Shown here piece after piece: positions 1 through 12,850 of a stretch of DNA of 64,000 nt. Location of the stretch: NCBI GenBank assembly GCA_015039315.1, contig WIDE01000003.1, forward strand, positions 742,933 through 806,932, written 5' to 3'. The stretch's first letter is position 1, and every line of letters starts with the position of its first letter. The notes under the pieces were generated by a model. It worked only from the letters and a program-made list of their open reading frames with translations, did no database searches and had not been told where the DNA came from. Made by a program: the position numbers and the translations under genes. This DNA comes from Clavulina sp. PMI_390. Taxonomy: Eukaryota > Basidiomycota > Agaricomycetes > Cantharellales > Hydnaceae.

Positions 1-1
1 T

Positions 2-3000
2 TACTCGGCAGAGCTGCTTGCATCGAACAGCCTCGACTTTGATGATCTCCTCGTCTTTGGTGTCAAGCTGTTGAGGGCGCACCCGGCTGCAGTGGCGAAT
101 CTCCAGCATGTTCTCGTTGACGAATTGTACGTCCTAATTTTTTCTCGCTCGCTGTCCGGTGTTCTCATCAAACGAACGTTGATAAAATCCACAACGTGCC
201 ACGGCATCGCATAACCCTGTTTGAATCGGCCTCGTGACTGTTGGGATTCCCAGCCAAGATACAAATACAATGCAGTTCGAGCTAATGTGCCTTCTGGCAT
301 CTGCGAAGAGGTGTGTGAGTATTGTGGGGGATCCAGACCAGTCAAGTCAGCAATTTCGATCATGTGATAAATCTTCTCTGCTTGCTGACGCCGTTCACTC
401 CTCTCTCCGGCTGTAGTTTATGGGTGGAGGTCCGCTGGTACGTTTCCAAATACACTTGTTCTTTGGTGGTATCCTCGTATAAATCATACCCTGCTTCACT
501 GTCTGAAGAGGTTGAAAACCTGGCAAAAATGAAGCGTGGTGCGTCTTTCTCGCTCGGGAGAGGATAAGAGGCGATGCCATCACTCACACTCCAACATCAA
601 ATACAGAATTTACGGGCACGCAGCAGATACTGCTGGAGGAGAACTATCGCTCTTCGGGCGCCATCCTCGACGCTTCTCTAGCCATCATCTCGCGTGGTCA
701 GCCGCTTTATCTATGCTCCTACTTTGCGAATGGACGAAACCTAATCCTTCGTATTGCCTTTCACCTTTCATCTACTAGACGACAAACGCGTTGCCAAGTC
801 ACTCTTTACCTCCCATCCTAAGGGTCCGACGCCCACACTCTTTGAATGCTATGATGAATGGCGCGAGGCGAATGCGGTCGTCCAAGAAATCCGTAGATTG
901 ATGGCTTTTGGCTGTGGGAAGCTGGCATATAATGATTTTGCTATCCTTTGTGAGTCGGACGACTACAACACATGCTTCCGTCTCCTCCGCATCTATGCCT
1001 AGATTCTGACTTCTTGCTGATTACCGGCTTTGACGCAATACCACCAGTGAGGTTCAACGCCCTCTCTCTACATCTCGAAAGCGCTCTGAGAAAAGCAGGT
1101 ATCCCATGCCGGATTATGGGGGGGCATCAGTTCTTTGACCGCGCAGAGGTATGTAAACCTACCTGTGATGGCATTTGGTGTCTGCAGCAGTGGTTCATCT
1201 CCCACAACTACTCCATAGGTTAAGGATCTTATTGCCTACCTCCAGTTAGTGGATAACGCAGACTTCAAGCCTGCTTTCGTGCGGGCGTGTAACACGCCTA
1301 AACGTGGACTGGGAAAGAAGGTGGTTACTTATTTGCTGTGATTCCTTTGTTGTACTCTTGCACTCAGTTGACCTTCTTTCTACATCGCGGCGGACGCCGA
1401 ACTCGTCATGATAGTCGATTGACGAACTCTTGGCACAAGCGGAGCGCTCGAAGAAATCACCAATGGCACTCGCAGAAGCTATAGTGCATGGCCGCGCCCC
1501 GGACGTGAAACCTCCTGCACGCCTGAAGTTGGCTCCATTTGTGCGGGTGATTGAGCTATTAAGGGCAAAGAGCCTGGCGGTAATGTCTCGCCAACTTTTT
1601 GTCCTGCGAACAGCGGTAACTGACTGTACTGCGTTATCAGAGCACGTCAGCGGTTGAGCTCATTCAGAGCCTGGTCTCTTTGATCAATTATGAGGAGTAC
1701 CTCAAACAAAACGAGGACTGGGAGTCGCGATGGGAGAACGTCAAACAGCTCATGACATTTGCAACTGAACTAAGCGGCAGTGACTCTTCAAATGTCCTGG
1801 GTGGCGAGGTTGGCGTGAGTGAGCTGGGACCAAGGGAAGACGAGGAGACGCAGCTCCCGCAGAGCGAACTGGACGACGAAACGCAAGATGTGATTGATCT
1901 GACCCTCGACGAGGAAGTTGACGCCAACTTGGGCCAACCTTCACAGGCGACTGGGGCTTTGGACGGCCCACGGTGAGTCCTGATGCGTCATTACCATCTG
2001 TGGACCGTCCACCTGACATCAACCACTTTCGATCAAAGTGAGGGTGGTCCGCTTCGTCAATTCCTTGAGGGGTGCATGCTATCAACGGATACCCAAACCT
2101 CGGAGGACCAAGCAAATCAACCCGCGAGTATCACTAATTGTTCTTCGTTCTCGCAAGAGAATTTACATCCTACCTCACCTACAGAAAGTTACTATCAGCA
2201 CGTGCCATGCCGCCAAAGGTTTGGAATGGCCTGTAGTATTCGTCCCTGCTGGTAAGAATCATCTCAATCGATTTTGGCGCTTCACTCCGAGTGCTTAATA
2301 GTCTACTTCCTTTAGTTGAGCAGGAAGTCTTCCCTTTCTATCGTAGCGAAGACCATGCTGAAGAACGGTGAGTTCTGGCGTTTACTTTCTCACAGAACAA
2401 CGACCTCAAGCATTTTGTGCCATTAGCCGACTTCTGTATGTTGCCTGTACACGGGCTCAAGGGTTCTTATACATTAGCTACGCCAGAGAGCGAGCCGTTG
2501 GAGGTGATTACTGTAGTGTTGCATCCCTTCGCAAATATTTGAGACGTATCGCACTTCTACAGGCAACAAAGTGGCTAGAGGCCTCTCAAACTTTGTCAGA
2601 GAGGCGCGAGGCGTGAAACCCAATGTAAGGTTCAATTTGGATCGGCCTTTATTAGGCTGACCTGAATATTCCCTCTAGATCCTCACCGTCAACACACCTG
2701 ACCTCTCTTATGACTCCATGCTCTCATTCTGGAAACTTATTGAGCGAGAGCCTCCCTCCGAAAAAGACGTCTCTGCTGCTGCAGCCGACTTCGCGATCTC
2801 GTTCGTCTTGGTATGATACTCAGATTCTGCTTTATTTCGGCTAAACACAGTCTACAGATTCAACGACTACTCTGCTAATTCTTCTGTTGAAGCTCTCGGC
2901 GTGGGGATCGGCCCCAGCCGAATCTCTCATTCTTTTGGGCTTGGGACGCCAGAGTCTGCAGCAAAGGCGTCTGCCTCTAGCGACTCCTCTATGGCATTTC

Positions 3001-3692
3001 AACCATATTCGCGGTCCGGAGGGTTCGGTGTTACTCGACCTATGTCAACCATGGCGGGTGTCCAGTCCACTGGCGCACTGGTAAATCGGATCAGTTCGGC
3101 AGTCGGCGCCTTCGTCGGAAACTCAGTTGGTTCGATCCCAGGGAGGTTTCCTGGCTCTGGAAATACTGTAGTGGCACCGCTCCCCAGTGTACAGATTGTT
3201 GCACCAGGTAGAGCCTCGGGATCGGGATTGCGCAACGTTAAGCTCGAAAGCACACCGCCGGCAGCCGCAATGATGGCAACAAAGCCTAGATCAGGGAGCT
3301 CGTTGCCGTCGACCCAGACGCAGCCTAAGCTAGGGTTCAGATCAGCATCCACTCCCTCATCAGCACCTACGTCCAATCCTGCTAGCACAAGAGGTACACG
3401 GCTACACTACATCAAGACCGAGTCCTCTACCTCCTCTGAAACTATCGACCTTTCTATCGAGAGCGATGATGACGAGCCAGTCATAGTCCAAGTGGTTCGC
3501 GGGCCATCATCAGGGCAAAGTGCACAACAACCGCCCAAGAACGCTGCATCTTCAGGGAATAGTGCTGGCGCTAGTGTGCCCAAACCTGCGATAGCACCAC
3601 CTAAGCCCGTAGCAGGGCAGAAGCGGCTCGGCATGCGTGGACCGTTGAAGCCTTTCGGAGCCCCCAAAGAGAAGAGGGTTAGGACCGAGTAA
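2..3692 (+). CDS. SRS2: SRS2/UvrD-family 3'-5' DNA helicase, 5' end outside window
   Basis: Superfamily 1 ATP-dependent DNA helicase that would strip recombinase filaments and curb recombination in the nucleus. The window opens inside the gene. Spliced exons give, in order, LDFDDLL, the Walker B segment LVDEFQDTN (exon ends near 127, resumes at 254), GDPDQSIYGWR across the next introns, EENYRSSGA, MGGHQFFDRAE, TCHAAKGLEWPVVFVPA (motif V, about 2200-2250) and LLYVACTRAQ (motif VI, about 2430-2460). SIYGWRSAEVENLAKM is especially Srs2-like. A C-terminal Ser/Pro/Gly-rich tail of about 260 residues (from 2901) ends in a basic stretch at 3692. Two SUMO-interaction-like motifs are visible: VIDLTLDEE near 1890 and IDLSIESDDDE near 3443. 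Walker A lies upstream of the window. Exon edges between 1000 and 2900 are approximate. PcrA-like naming is possible; the tail favours Srs2. Confidence 0.9.
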
Positions 3693-3794
3693 CGTCACTG
3701 CGATGTCCATGGCGCTGTAAATTTATGATTTAACTATTCTAGCCATCAACGTGCTAAATGTATCAAGATGAACGAGTTGAAAGCAATTCGGGCT

Positions 3795-6418
3795 CTATTT
3801 ACATGAGCAAACCCCTTCCAAACAGGCAAAGCAACTTGAGGGTACTCCGAAGGTCTTGAGTACCAATCCTACTATGCTAATCACGCCCTCACCGAGCACG
3901 AATCCACTACCAACCAGAATAATAGTGATCGCCGAATCTTGAGCGTCTCCCCCATGACCTTTCACTTGTCGTCGGATCCTCTCGTGATAGATGTGCTCCA
4001 CAACGCCACCGATCAAACGTGCCATCGAGAAGCTCGGGGTGTTGAGGAAGCCAATAGCAAACGCAATGCCAGAAGGGATCCACTTAGCGTATGGCGACCC
4101 ACGTGAAGTGGCGCGGACTTTGAGGAAGGCTACACCAGCAGCGATGAACGCGCTAGCGAGCATGAACACCTGACTCTTTTCAGGAAGTGCTCCGTCTCGG
4201 AGAAGTCTTGCCAGGCTGTTAGTGGCGTGAATCAGTTTGACACATTCTGCTCTTGGACTAAAAGGGTGAACGAACCTTAGCCACATATAAGCAGTTGGTG
4301 CGGGGAATGTAGTTCCTGGGATGGGATATGCTCGGGTGTAAAGCACATACGCCGTGGACGTCACCACGACAGAGAGCGCCGAACCTATCATCTGACCATA
4401 GAACTGGGCGCGAGGCGAGGCCCCAACAAGATGGCCAGTCTTGAGATCTTGCATCAGGTCACCAGCTTGCTGAGCGCCAGCTTCCGCAACACCACCCGCG
4501 ACGATATTGGCTACTACGTTGCCTGGCTGGAGGACCGCAAACAAGAGCTGGCTGATTTTCCCAAGCCCCGACACAGGATTAAGATCTGTCTCGCCGAGTG
4601 CTCGAACACTGCCGAATAATAATAGTGTGTGAGAGGCGAATACGACTGTCGAGGAAAATCAGCGTACCCAAGCAAGGAGAGCAAAGCCGCCAGGATGAAT
4701 CCCACAATGCTCGCCCATGAATGAATCCCTTCAGCACCGAACACCATCCGAATAATGATAGTCCCAATAAATGCGCTAGCGACCAGCCCCCATACTGCCC
4801 ATCGTGTAGGTACAAGACGCTCAGCAGGTTCAGGATCTTCGTCGTCCGCCGAGACCATGGCGGTATCTTCCCTAGAACGGAGATGGCTGACGAATTCCAT
4901 GACGACAGGAACAAGGGACACCACGCTCTCAGTCGTCATAATTGCCAGAGCGATCCACATGATCCAGCCCCTTGATCCATCGGTGATCGAAGCTAAGAAG
5001 AGATATGTCACTCAATGTCGCCTCATGAACTCATGTTGCGACTTACACACGGGACCAGGGGCCCATCCGGATATTTTAGCAAGAGGAGAAAGTACCGCCC
5101 AGCCTACCAACATTCCCTAGTCGACAGAGTAAGTTAGACATACAGAGACTGGTCTTGGGCAATATTGCTACTAACCAGGTTCATGCTAAGGGTTGTTGGA
5201 AGGCCCATGATGATTCCTGCCATATCGATCAACAACTTCCTCAGTTCGCCAGTCTGGATCTCCTTTGAGTAATCTCACCTTGTCCCACATAGGATAGACT
5301 AGGTGAAAACACCCAGAGCCAATTTCTTGCAAGATACACTCCAAAGATTGGAATTGCATAGATGAATGGGAAGAAGTATGCAAAAAGCTGCAGGCCCATA
5401 GTCGACATAAGGCTTCGCTGAAATAAGATAAGGTGGCAGCACATACAGTCAAGGCAGCGGAAGCTGAGAAGCTCCACCCAAGGACGGTCCAACCAACGTT
5501 CACCAAAGCCTCGCGTTTGGCGTCGGTGTCAGCTTCTTCAGTGGCACTCAGCGGTACTTCTTCCGTGATTTGGTCGATGGCGTCATCTGCGCTCAGAGGC
5601 TCGTAGTCCTGCGAGCCATGACGGCGAGTAGCACTCGATTGGTGTGGTGCAATTGAAGAAGAATGTACTAATGGTGTTTTATGTAGCACAGAAATCAGCT
5701 GGGCAGTAGCTGTCCCACTTGGAAACACGAGTTTCTCCTTGATTATCTAGTAGAGTAGATGGATGAGTGCTAATTGTCGAATCTTCGTGCAACATGACGA
5801 CAGTAACACATACCACTTGCCTCCGAAGAGGAGAAGCGAGGAAGACACTGGTGATAGGAATGTAAGAATGACCTGACGTCACGACACAATCGGAAAGCGC
5901 ACCCAAAGAAAGCGACACCAAGAGACCAACAGATGCCGGTCAGCCAACTAATGCGGATAGGACCCGACCCATCCTTGTCGAGCGAAAGCAAAGATAGTGC
6001 TGGTATGATTCCGACAAAGCCTGCCGCAAGTGGCATAGTACCAGTCGCCACAGCTGTTGTCTGCAAGACTACGTTCTCCTGTGGGGTCATCGGGGTTTTG
6101 TAGACCAGCAACGAGATGAGGTATCCTAGAAGGGCGCTTTGGAGACTCATCCTGGTCATCGTGGTAGGGTATAAGTTCTTCGCCCTATCCTATAGTTCCT
6201 ATAGTCTATAGGCACTCACATGCTAATCCAGCCCGTCTGAAGACCAAAGTACAAGTTGGTGAAACATAGTATGCAACCAATGAGAAGACCGGAGACAATT
6301 GATCGAACCTAGGAAGAGATATTAGTTATAGCAACGATTGAATAGGGGTAGCACGTACTGTTAATTCAGGGGACGTCGCTTTGTCCAAGTCATCTTGCGT
6401 TGTTCCCTCGCCCGGCAT
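3795..6418 (-). CDS. OPT-superfamily oligopeptide/metal-chelate transporter
   Basis: Proton-coupled membrane transporter of the oligopeptide transporter superfamily, moving small peptides or metal-chelator conjugates. The start at 6418 (MPGEGTTQDDLDKATSPEL) leads into the family N-terminal signature FTNLYFGLQTGWISM (about 6220-6290), then MSLQSALLGYLISLLVYK and the ENVVLQTTAVATGTMPLAAG helix. The C-terminal exon (3795-4574) carries PGNVVANIVAGGVAEAGAQQ, AGDLMQDLKTGHL and ASPRAQFYGQMIGS, which is the conserved OPT core. Many hydrophobic segments suggest 12 or more membrane spans; an acidic cytosolic loop lies near 5530-5620. Several introns split the middle, and exon edges between 4600 and 6200 are approximate. 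It is divergent from COQ5, with 226 bp between the start codons. The substrate cannot be read from sequence. Confidence 0.88.
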
Positions 6419-6644
6419 GATGGTGTGCTTCAGCTAGCCTGCTGGAGGATCACCAGTTCAGAAGAAATAAAGACCCCAGGTAGTTTCGAATATCAAGTAG
6501 AACCCAAAAATGATGATCGAAGATATCCAGATTCAGGTGATTAGATGCAAGAGTGCAACATGCAATGTGGAGGCCACTTTGCTGACTCAACGTGACACTT
6601 CGCGGCGGCGTCCTCTGTCACACCGACTGACTTCTCTCATCACA
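6419..6644. promoter_or_regulatory. Divergent intergenic region between OPT transporter and COQ5
   Basis: Only 226 bp separate the two opposed start codons, so both promoters must share this region or overlap the 5' ends. I see no clear TATA box or named operator. Confidence 0.5.
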
Positions 6645-7737
6645 ATGAGGACAGCATCCATAATTTCGCGCACCCAGCGCTTGGCTTCAAGGGTACCCTC
6701 AAGAGCAGTCATTCGCTCAAATCACTCAACGCCCTCTGGGAAGGAAGGCCCTCAAACCACGCATTTTGGCTTTAGGACAGTCCCGACAGGCTCAAAAGAA
6801 TCTCTGGGCAGGTCTCATTTTTCTTACTGGTTCATGGGCTCTTTCGTCTTATGGAAACGGTTACGACAATAGTTCGGGAAGTTTTCAGCTCTGTGGCGGG
6901 CAACTATGACCTCATGAACGATGCCATGTCAATGGGCGTCCACCGGTTATGGAAGAACGAGTTTGTGTCCATGCTAAACCCAGGTTCCAGTGGCCCAATC
7001 AAGTGCCTGGACGTCGCTGGAGGGAGTGGAGACATATCTATGCGGATACTCGACCACGCACGAGAAAAGTTCGCGGATAGGGAAACTCATGTCACTGTCT
7101 CGGATATTAATCCCGACATGCTGGAGGAAGGGAAACGGAGGTTCAAGCAGAGCATGTACTGGAACAGTAAGCCCTAAACCATAGTCCCGGAACTTATAGC
7201 TCTTTCTAATGCAACTCAATGCTCAGCTCCTCAGGTTGGCTTTGAGGTGGCGAACGCTCAAGCCTTGCCTTTCGCCGACAACTCATTCGATTTATACACC
7301 ATATCGTTTGGTATTCGGAACTGTACTTCGATACCCGACGTCTTATCTGAGGCATACCGTGTCCTCAAGCCTGGTGGCACCTTTGCGTGCCTCGAGTTCA
7401 GCAAAGTTGGGAACCCTGTTCTCGCTCAGTAAGTGCCTTGTCTCTCGTCTGGGAAAGCAACAAATATCAATGCCTATTCATCTCCCCCTCCGCTCATGTG
7501 ATTAGGCTCTATGAATCTTATTCCTTCTCAGTGATTCCCATGATGGGCTCAATCCTCGCCTCCGACCGTGACTCATATCAATACCTCGTAGAGTCCATAG
7601 CACGATTCCCAAAACAAGAGGAATTCGCCCAAATGATCCAGGACGCTGGTTTCCGTACTGGGGTCCAACGAGACGGTGGGGCATGGACGGATCTTTGGCA
7701 GGGTATCGCAGCGATCCATACTGGCGTCAAGCTATGA
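6645..7737 (+). CDS. COQ5: 2-methoxy-6-polyprenyl-1,4-benzoquinol methylase, mitochondrial
   Basis: SAM-dependent C-methyltransferase of coenzyme Q synthesis, acting in the mitochondrial matrix within the CoQ synthome. The start at 6645 gives an Arg/Ser-rich, acid-poor leader ([17 protein letters not shown]) typical of mitochondrial targeting. Family motifs follow: [19 protein letters not shown], the SAM-binding loop [11 protein letters not shown] (about 7005-7035), [31 protein letters not shown] (about 7305) and [10 protein letters not shown]. The C-terminus reads [17 protein letters not shown], as in Coq5. Three introns are visible. The first (6808-6872) joins KESL to VREVF only if the donor is GC (G|GCAGGT). 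The second ends just before 7230 and the third spans about 7430-7505. Length fits the family at roughly 300 residues. It is convergent with the next gene. Confidence 0.93.
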
Positions 7738-7919
7738 TCTACTTTGAGATCGTAGTTGTACATACCTTTCGAGGGGCTCATGCTTGTGTCCAACTAATAC
7801 AATTAGAGATAACAAGGATGGGGTGTGCGATAATATTTCAATCGAAGATCAACTCTATATATATATGGTGCGTCTAAGATGGCATTGGTGGGGACATATT
7901 GGTCTGTAAGTAGTAGATC

Positions 7920-9124
7920 TTATTTCTCTTCAGCATCATCTTCGTCTGGGCCTTCCACGATGGTGAATATCACGCTCCAGTACAACTTCTTGCGGTCGCG
8001 CGATACACAGCAGTATTGTACAGGCCGTCCCTTCATATAAGGCCCCAGCCGAATCGGCCAAGGCAGGCCTAGGGAAGGAAAGGGAGACCGCGCTCAATGA
8101 GTATCTAGAGCAGATCAATATTATAGAGGGGAGAAGCCACGAACCACTCATCCTCAGGCTCATATCCTTGAAGTCCATGAACCCATTCTGCAAATCCGTC
8201 GTGATAACATAGTCATTACCCCTCAGGACAGTCTCCTGTCGAACCTCCTTATCGCTGAACCACTTCTGTCTTGCTTGCGGCCTTGAAACTTTTGAGGAAC
8301 CAAACCAGCCACCCCATGATGACTCTTGAGGTCCCTCCAGGTCTGATGTTACCGGCAACATGCTCTTTACGAGATGGCCATCCTGAGGAAATGCGCCAGC
8401 CACGCGACTGCCATGCTCTTGTCCATTAATGATCATGGAGATGTCTTCCTCTAGCTCGGAGGGGACTACACGGGAGGTAGCGGGGGTGGATTGATCAGAG
8501 AACTTTCCTGACGGTGGCGGAGAAGTGCAGGTAATGCGCGACATAATGGTGACCAATGGGGCCAACATAGTTGGATTTTCTCCTTCTAGCTGGAACTCTA
8601 TGTTCGGATTAAACCATTGGAACGCTTTGACGACGAGAGGGTAGGTGGAAGGGAGTCGCTCAGCGATGCTCCTGAAGGAATGAGAGAGTGGTTAGGTGAA
8701 TGACATTGGCTATGACGCACTACAAGTCCATGGTAGTGAAGGAGAAGAAAAATTTGCGTACTGGCGAAACACGATTCCAAACATCAAGTCATCTGCTTTG
8801 AGCTCTTCAGGCGATTTATATATGCCTTAACATTCAACGCTGATAAGCTGCGAGTGGCCAGGGGTAGCAGTCCAAGGCAAAGCTCATCCACGAACCAGAA
8901 GCCTCAATGGAGAAGGTAACGTCTTGAGCATCGTCGAAATATTTCGATTGTGGGATTGGCTCAAGCCCGTCGGGAGCCAGGCCACTGAAATCTTTCACGC
9001 GCACAGCGACTTGGCCCTCGAAATCAGGACCCGAGATTGGCACATAAGTTTCCGAGTTTACGTGGACACATTGGTGTGTAGATTCGTCGAGGGAAGGGCC
9101 GGCGGTAACAACTATCGAGTACAT
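7920..9124 (-). CDS. DUF1769 / UPF0590-type fungal protein
   Basis: Conserved fungal protein of unknown biochemical function. The family start is visible at 9124 (MYSIVVTAGPSLDE), followed by VPISGPDFEGQVAVRVKDF, YFDDAQDVTFSIEASG and, after an intron, SPEELKADDLMFGIVF. I place that intron from G|GTTCGTGG to GTTAAG (about 8810-8905) because it restores the frame. The following exon carries VVKAFQWFNPNIEFQLEG. The 3' exons carry a Ser/Pro-rich segment, WFGSSKVSRPQARQKWFSD, the motif FMDFKDMSLRMSG, and a last exon ending CVSRDRKKLYWSVIFTIVEG plus an acidic tail with stop at 7920-7922. An upstream ATG at 9142 would add six residues, but the family start favours 9124. It overlaps no neighbour and lies tail-to-tail with COQ5. 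Confidence 0.75.
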
Positions 9125-9810
9125 TTCGTTGTTGCAATGCAAGAAGAGTGGGGAGAGTGTTGGTTGCGTGAGACGTTATGACGCGCCGTGTGGCCACGCG
9201 ACCGAAGCACGACCAAACACGTGGGTGAAAACTATATTTTGTCATCAACCTATCGAGAAAGGAATCCTAGGGAACGAGAGAGGTGTTGGATGTGTATCTG
9301 TGAAAACAGTGGTCTAAGATTTGGGCAAGCCATCATCTCTAGTGATTCGCCCACAGCATCATTTATGGAAAAGTCTATCCGATCGGATCTGTCATTACAC
9401 GCTCATCCCATTCTAGATACCGTACCGAGGCTTGGCCCATTCATCTTCACGTATGGGGTTCAACCATTCAGTCGAACGTGCGCCTTCCTACATGAACGAT
9501 GTTAATCATAGTGTACCATATGTCGTACATCATGTATTCAGTATGGCCAGAGGAGTACGTTAACAGACAGTTCAGCATCGTGAGGTCCTGGGCGATGATG
9601 GGACATGTTAATTGAGACAAGGATAGATTCAATATGTAAATAATCCTGCTGTAGTGTGCTGGTAGAATGAGGCTCGAGTAACTGCTCGGCGACTCGGTTG
9701 TATCTATTCGGAAATAAATATAGAACAATTGCTGGAGGCACCACGAGCTGTCCTAACCCCGCGCTGGGATGTGAATATGGTCGGGAGAATGATGAAGATG
9801 GGCGAACATG
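9125..9810. other. Intergenic region, no gene seen
   Basis: Holds the 5' flank of the DUF1769 gene and the 3' flank of the first MFS gene. The short ORFs here lack motifs or plausible splice sites. The AT-rich 9490-9730 stretch is unremarkable. Confidence 0.5.
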
Positions 9811-12117
9811 TCAAAGGATTGTCTGAAGGGACGAATTGTGCAGTCCCGCCTCAAGGGTGCTCTCGGTTTCACCCTTGTGGTTCCCAGGCTCAGGCTTGTC
9901 CTCTGAGTCGGACAGAGCCTGTGTGTCATCCTGTCTATCTTCGAGGGCCCAATTCTTATCAGTGATGGTGGAAAGAGCATACGACCTTGCGAAGAGTGAA
10001 GCAATCAACCCTACGCCTGCAATCGCGGTCATGGTATACCAGACATCGGCCACGCTCGCTGCAAAGGCTTCACGAACTTGAGATTTGAGGGGTTCGGGGA
10101 GCTGTCGGACGATAGGGATGATGGAGTAGGACACTTCTACACCATTAGGGAAAGATGCGAGCACATCCAAGGAAAGACGTGATTTGAGGCTGTTCTGCAA
10201 GACCGTAATTCCCACTGACACTCCAGTAGCTCTATAAGACTCGGGTTAGCGAACAGATCACCGTAAAATTCGAGACAACATAGTAGAGGGTAGAATGCGC
10301 ACGTACTGGCCAAGCGCACGGAAGTAGGTCATGAGCGAGAGTGCATGAGCATTGTCGACTGGGTCAAGAGGGGCAAGAATCATGAACGTGTGAGACACGA
10401 TCAGTGAGCCAAGGCCGAACCCAGCAAGCATCGTGAACCCAACAAGACTTCCAACAGAGGAGGTCGTGCGCAAAAGACTCAGCAGGCCCAACCCGGTGAC
10501 AGCAAAAACCCATCCATACCCCGTCGGGATCCGATAGTTTCCCGTTCTCTGAACCACGGCACCACAGCCCACCATGCCAATTGCTGAGTCGAGTGTGAGG
10601 ACACAGGAAATATTGTCATAGAGAAACTTCTTACCGCATAGCGTAGCCGTAGGGAGCAGGAGCACCCCAGAGCGCGTCGCCGAAGCCACCCAAACGCCTT
10701 GGAAGAATGCTGGCAGGTAATAAACCACGTTCATGATGCAAACGAAGACTAGGAATGCACCAAAAAACCTATCGCACAACACCATGACCAGCTGCGTGAG
10801 CTACTTCCGTTTATAGTCCCAAAGGAGCAAACGTACCCAATGACAGTAGTCCGCGTTTGAAATAGATGTGGTGGCATTGTGGGATAGGCCGGGACGTATG
10901 CTTCATATAGGGCGCTTCCTAGAAGCCCAATAATACCTATCACCAATGGGACCAATACTTGGTATGACGACCACGAGTATGCAACACCTCCCCAGGTGAG
11001 CGCCAGGATTAGGGATGTCGTACTCCCAATGATGAGCAGGTTCCCTCTGCGGAGCGTGGAGGCTGTTTAATATCTACAAAAACCACAGCGGGTTGGCATA
11101 ATACTCACAAGACGTCGATCTTGCGTGTCTTCTCCATGAATGTTCCAGGAGGGATTTTCATTTTCAGGAAGAAAATGACAAGCGCTGCCGCAATTGCATC
11201 CAGGGGAAGGTTCAGATCTAGACACCGAAAATTATAAGCCAAGAGGTTGTTGAAGAGAATGAGGCACGCGTACAAAAAAGCCAACGCCAAGCATTTGCTG
11301 ATGCGAGCAGTCCACCAACCACCGGTCCAAGGACACAAGCAAGAGCCCAGGTCTACCACACTTGTTAGCAAAGTCTCGGAGTGGTCCAAAATGGCAGACA
11401 CCTACCAGGCTGATCAGGGCGCTGTACTTTCCACGTTCTACAATGATATCTCTCAAAACGATGAGCCGTCAAGGAAGAATACAGGGACTCACGACTCAAA
11501 GGTACGAGGTCGGAAAGGACGATCTGGGATCCTGCGAAAATATACCCGGCCCCTGCACCCTGAATCGCTATACCAGAGGGCTGTCATTTTGCCAGGCTCG
11601 TTCCTAATATCATAAAAAATGCACTCACATCGACCCCCAATCATCATAGTCAGTGTTTGGGCAGCCCCACACAAGGCGGACCCTAAGGTGAAGAGCCCAA
11701 TGCCAACAAGAAGCACAGGTTGTCGACCATAAATGTTGTTTAAGATCCCCGCCATCGGCACAAATGCTGCTGAGCAGATAGCATAGGCAGCTCCGACCCA
11801 GACAAAGCCTGCGCCCGGGAGGTCGTGGACGAGGGCTGGCAGAATAGTGCCAACACTGTGGCGGGAGGTTTCAAGGGTTAAGATGCAATAAAACTTGATT
11901 TTCGAGATTATAGTGCTGCATACCTCGTAAAGTCAAGTGCGGCGAGGAACACTGAAACGCATGATCCTACTAAGAGTGAAGACCCGTCATTAGTATCAAC
12001 AGCTACCGCCTTATGGCGTGGTGTTTCCATGGAGAGAAAAAGAGCCTACACACAAAGGATAAGCTTGAATTGCATAGACTTTGTGGAAACCTCGGTTTGC
12101 GCAGTGGAGGAATCCAT
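9811..12117 (-). CDS. MFS transporter, DHA2 (14-TM) drug/metabolite efflux type, copy 1
   Basis: Proton antiporter of the major facilitator superfamily, probably exporting drugs or secondary metabolites at the plasma membrane. The start at 12117 (MDSSTAQTEVSTKS...QFKLIL) is supported by matching N-termini in the two paralogs. Downstream are an aspartate-containing first helix, GAAYAICSAAFVPMAGIL with the motif A-like NNIYGRQPVLLVG (about 11720), GAGYIFAGSQIV, antiporter motif C ACVLGPVVGGLLAS (about 11300-11350), a basic loop at PGTFMEKTRKIDV, and late helices such as VYYLPAFFQGVW. The final exon (9811-10221) has MLQNSLKSRL, GVEVSYSIIPIVRQLPEPL and an acidic tail. Many short introns interrupt it. 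It is the downstream-most member of a three-gene tandem array; the cargo is unknown. Confidence 0.87.
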
Positions 12118-12850
12118 CGTTATCTCTGCTGCACTGAGGTCTCCGCCTCTTTTCTGGCGTCAGAAAAGATCCCAAGAAAACGACACGAGAGTGTGACAAG
12201 CATCGTCTTGACATGCGACCAGATCCGGTGAAGAGGTTCCGTCATCGTCCTCGCTTTTGGCATCCGGTGTCGCGGATCCCGAAGGCCGCACTACCATAAC
12301 GGAGATCCCGAAGCAATGCGATCGCGAGGTTCCAGTATAAGATCGCGGGGCGTCGATTTTCCTTGATGAAAGTCATGAGCAGGTCCATGTATATCACTCA
12401 AGAGGCATTGGGGACGGGGAGCAAGGGAGTTGCCTGGAGCGACGATGAAGCTCGGTAGTACTCATGAGAGTTTTCGCAGGCAGCTTGGGAAGTTGCTGGA
12501 GCTAGCCAGGCTTATAGTGGTGCAATGCTCAGACGCCAACGCCTGAAATGAGTGATTGGCAAATTTCAATTTGGAGGATGTCCAAGAGAGGCCCATTTGA
12601 AAAGGGTTTGGGACCAAACCAAACAAGCCCACACTACTGTGTGGCAAATCCTGTTTCCATTGAGAGGTAAACAAGACTTCCCGACCGCATCTTCCGCACA
12701 AAAGGAACGGCAAGTGACCATCTTGGAATTTGTTGATTTTTAGGACCTGGGCTTGAATCATGGATTCGTGTGGCATGTGGATAACAGCGTGAATCATGCA
12801 AAACGTCTTTCTATATCATGAGATAGAGCATACATTGAATGTATCCGATA
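12118..12850. other. Intergenic region between MFS copies 1 and 2
   Basis: Serves as the 5' flank of copy 1 and the 3' flank of copy 2. GC-rich segments containing CGGATCCCG-like half sites lie near 12270-12310, which could suit zinc-cluster regulators; this is inference. No gene seen. Confidence 0.4.

Noticed and set aside
2999..3388. 129-codon minus-strand ORF over the helicase tail
   Set aside because: Antisense shadow of the Ser/Gly/Pro-rich C-terminal exon.
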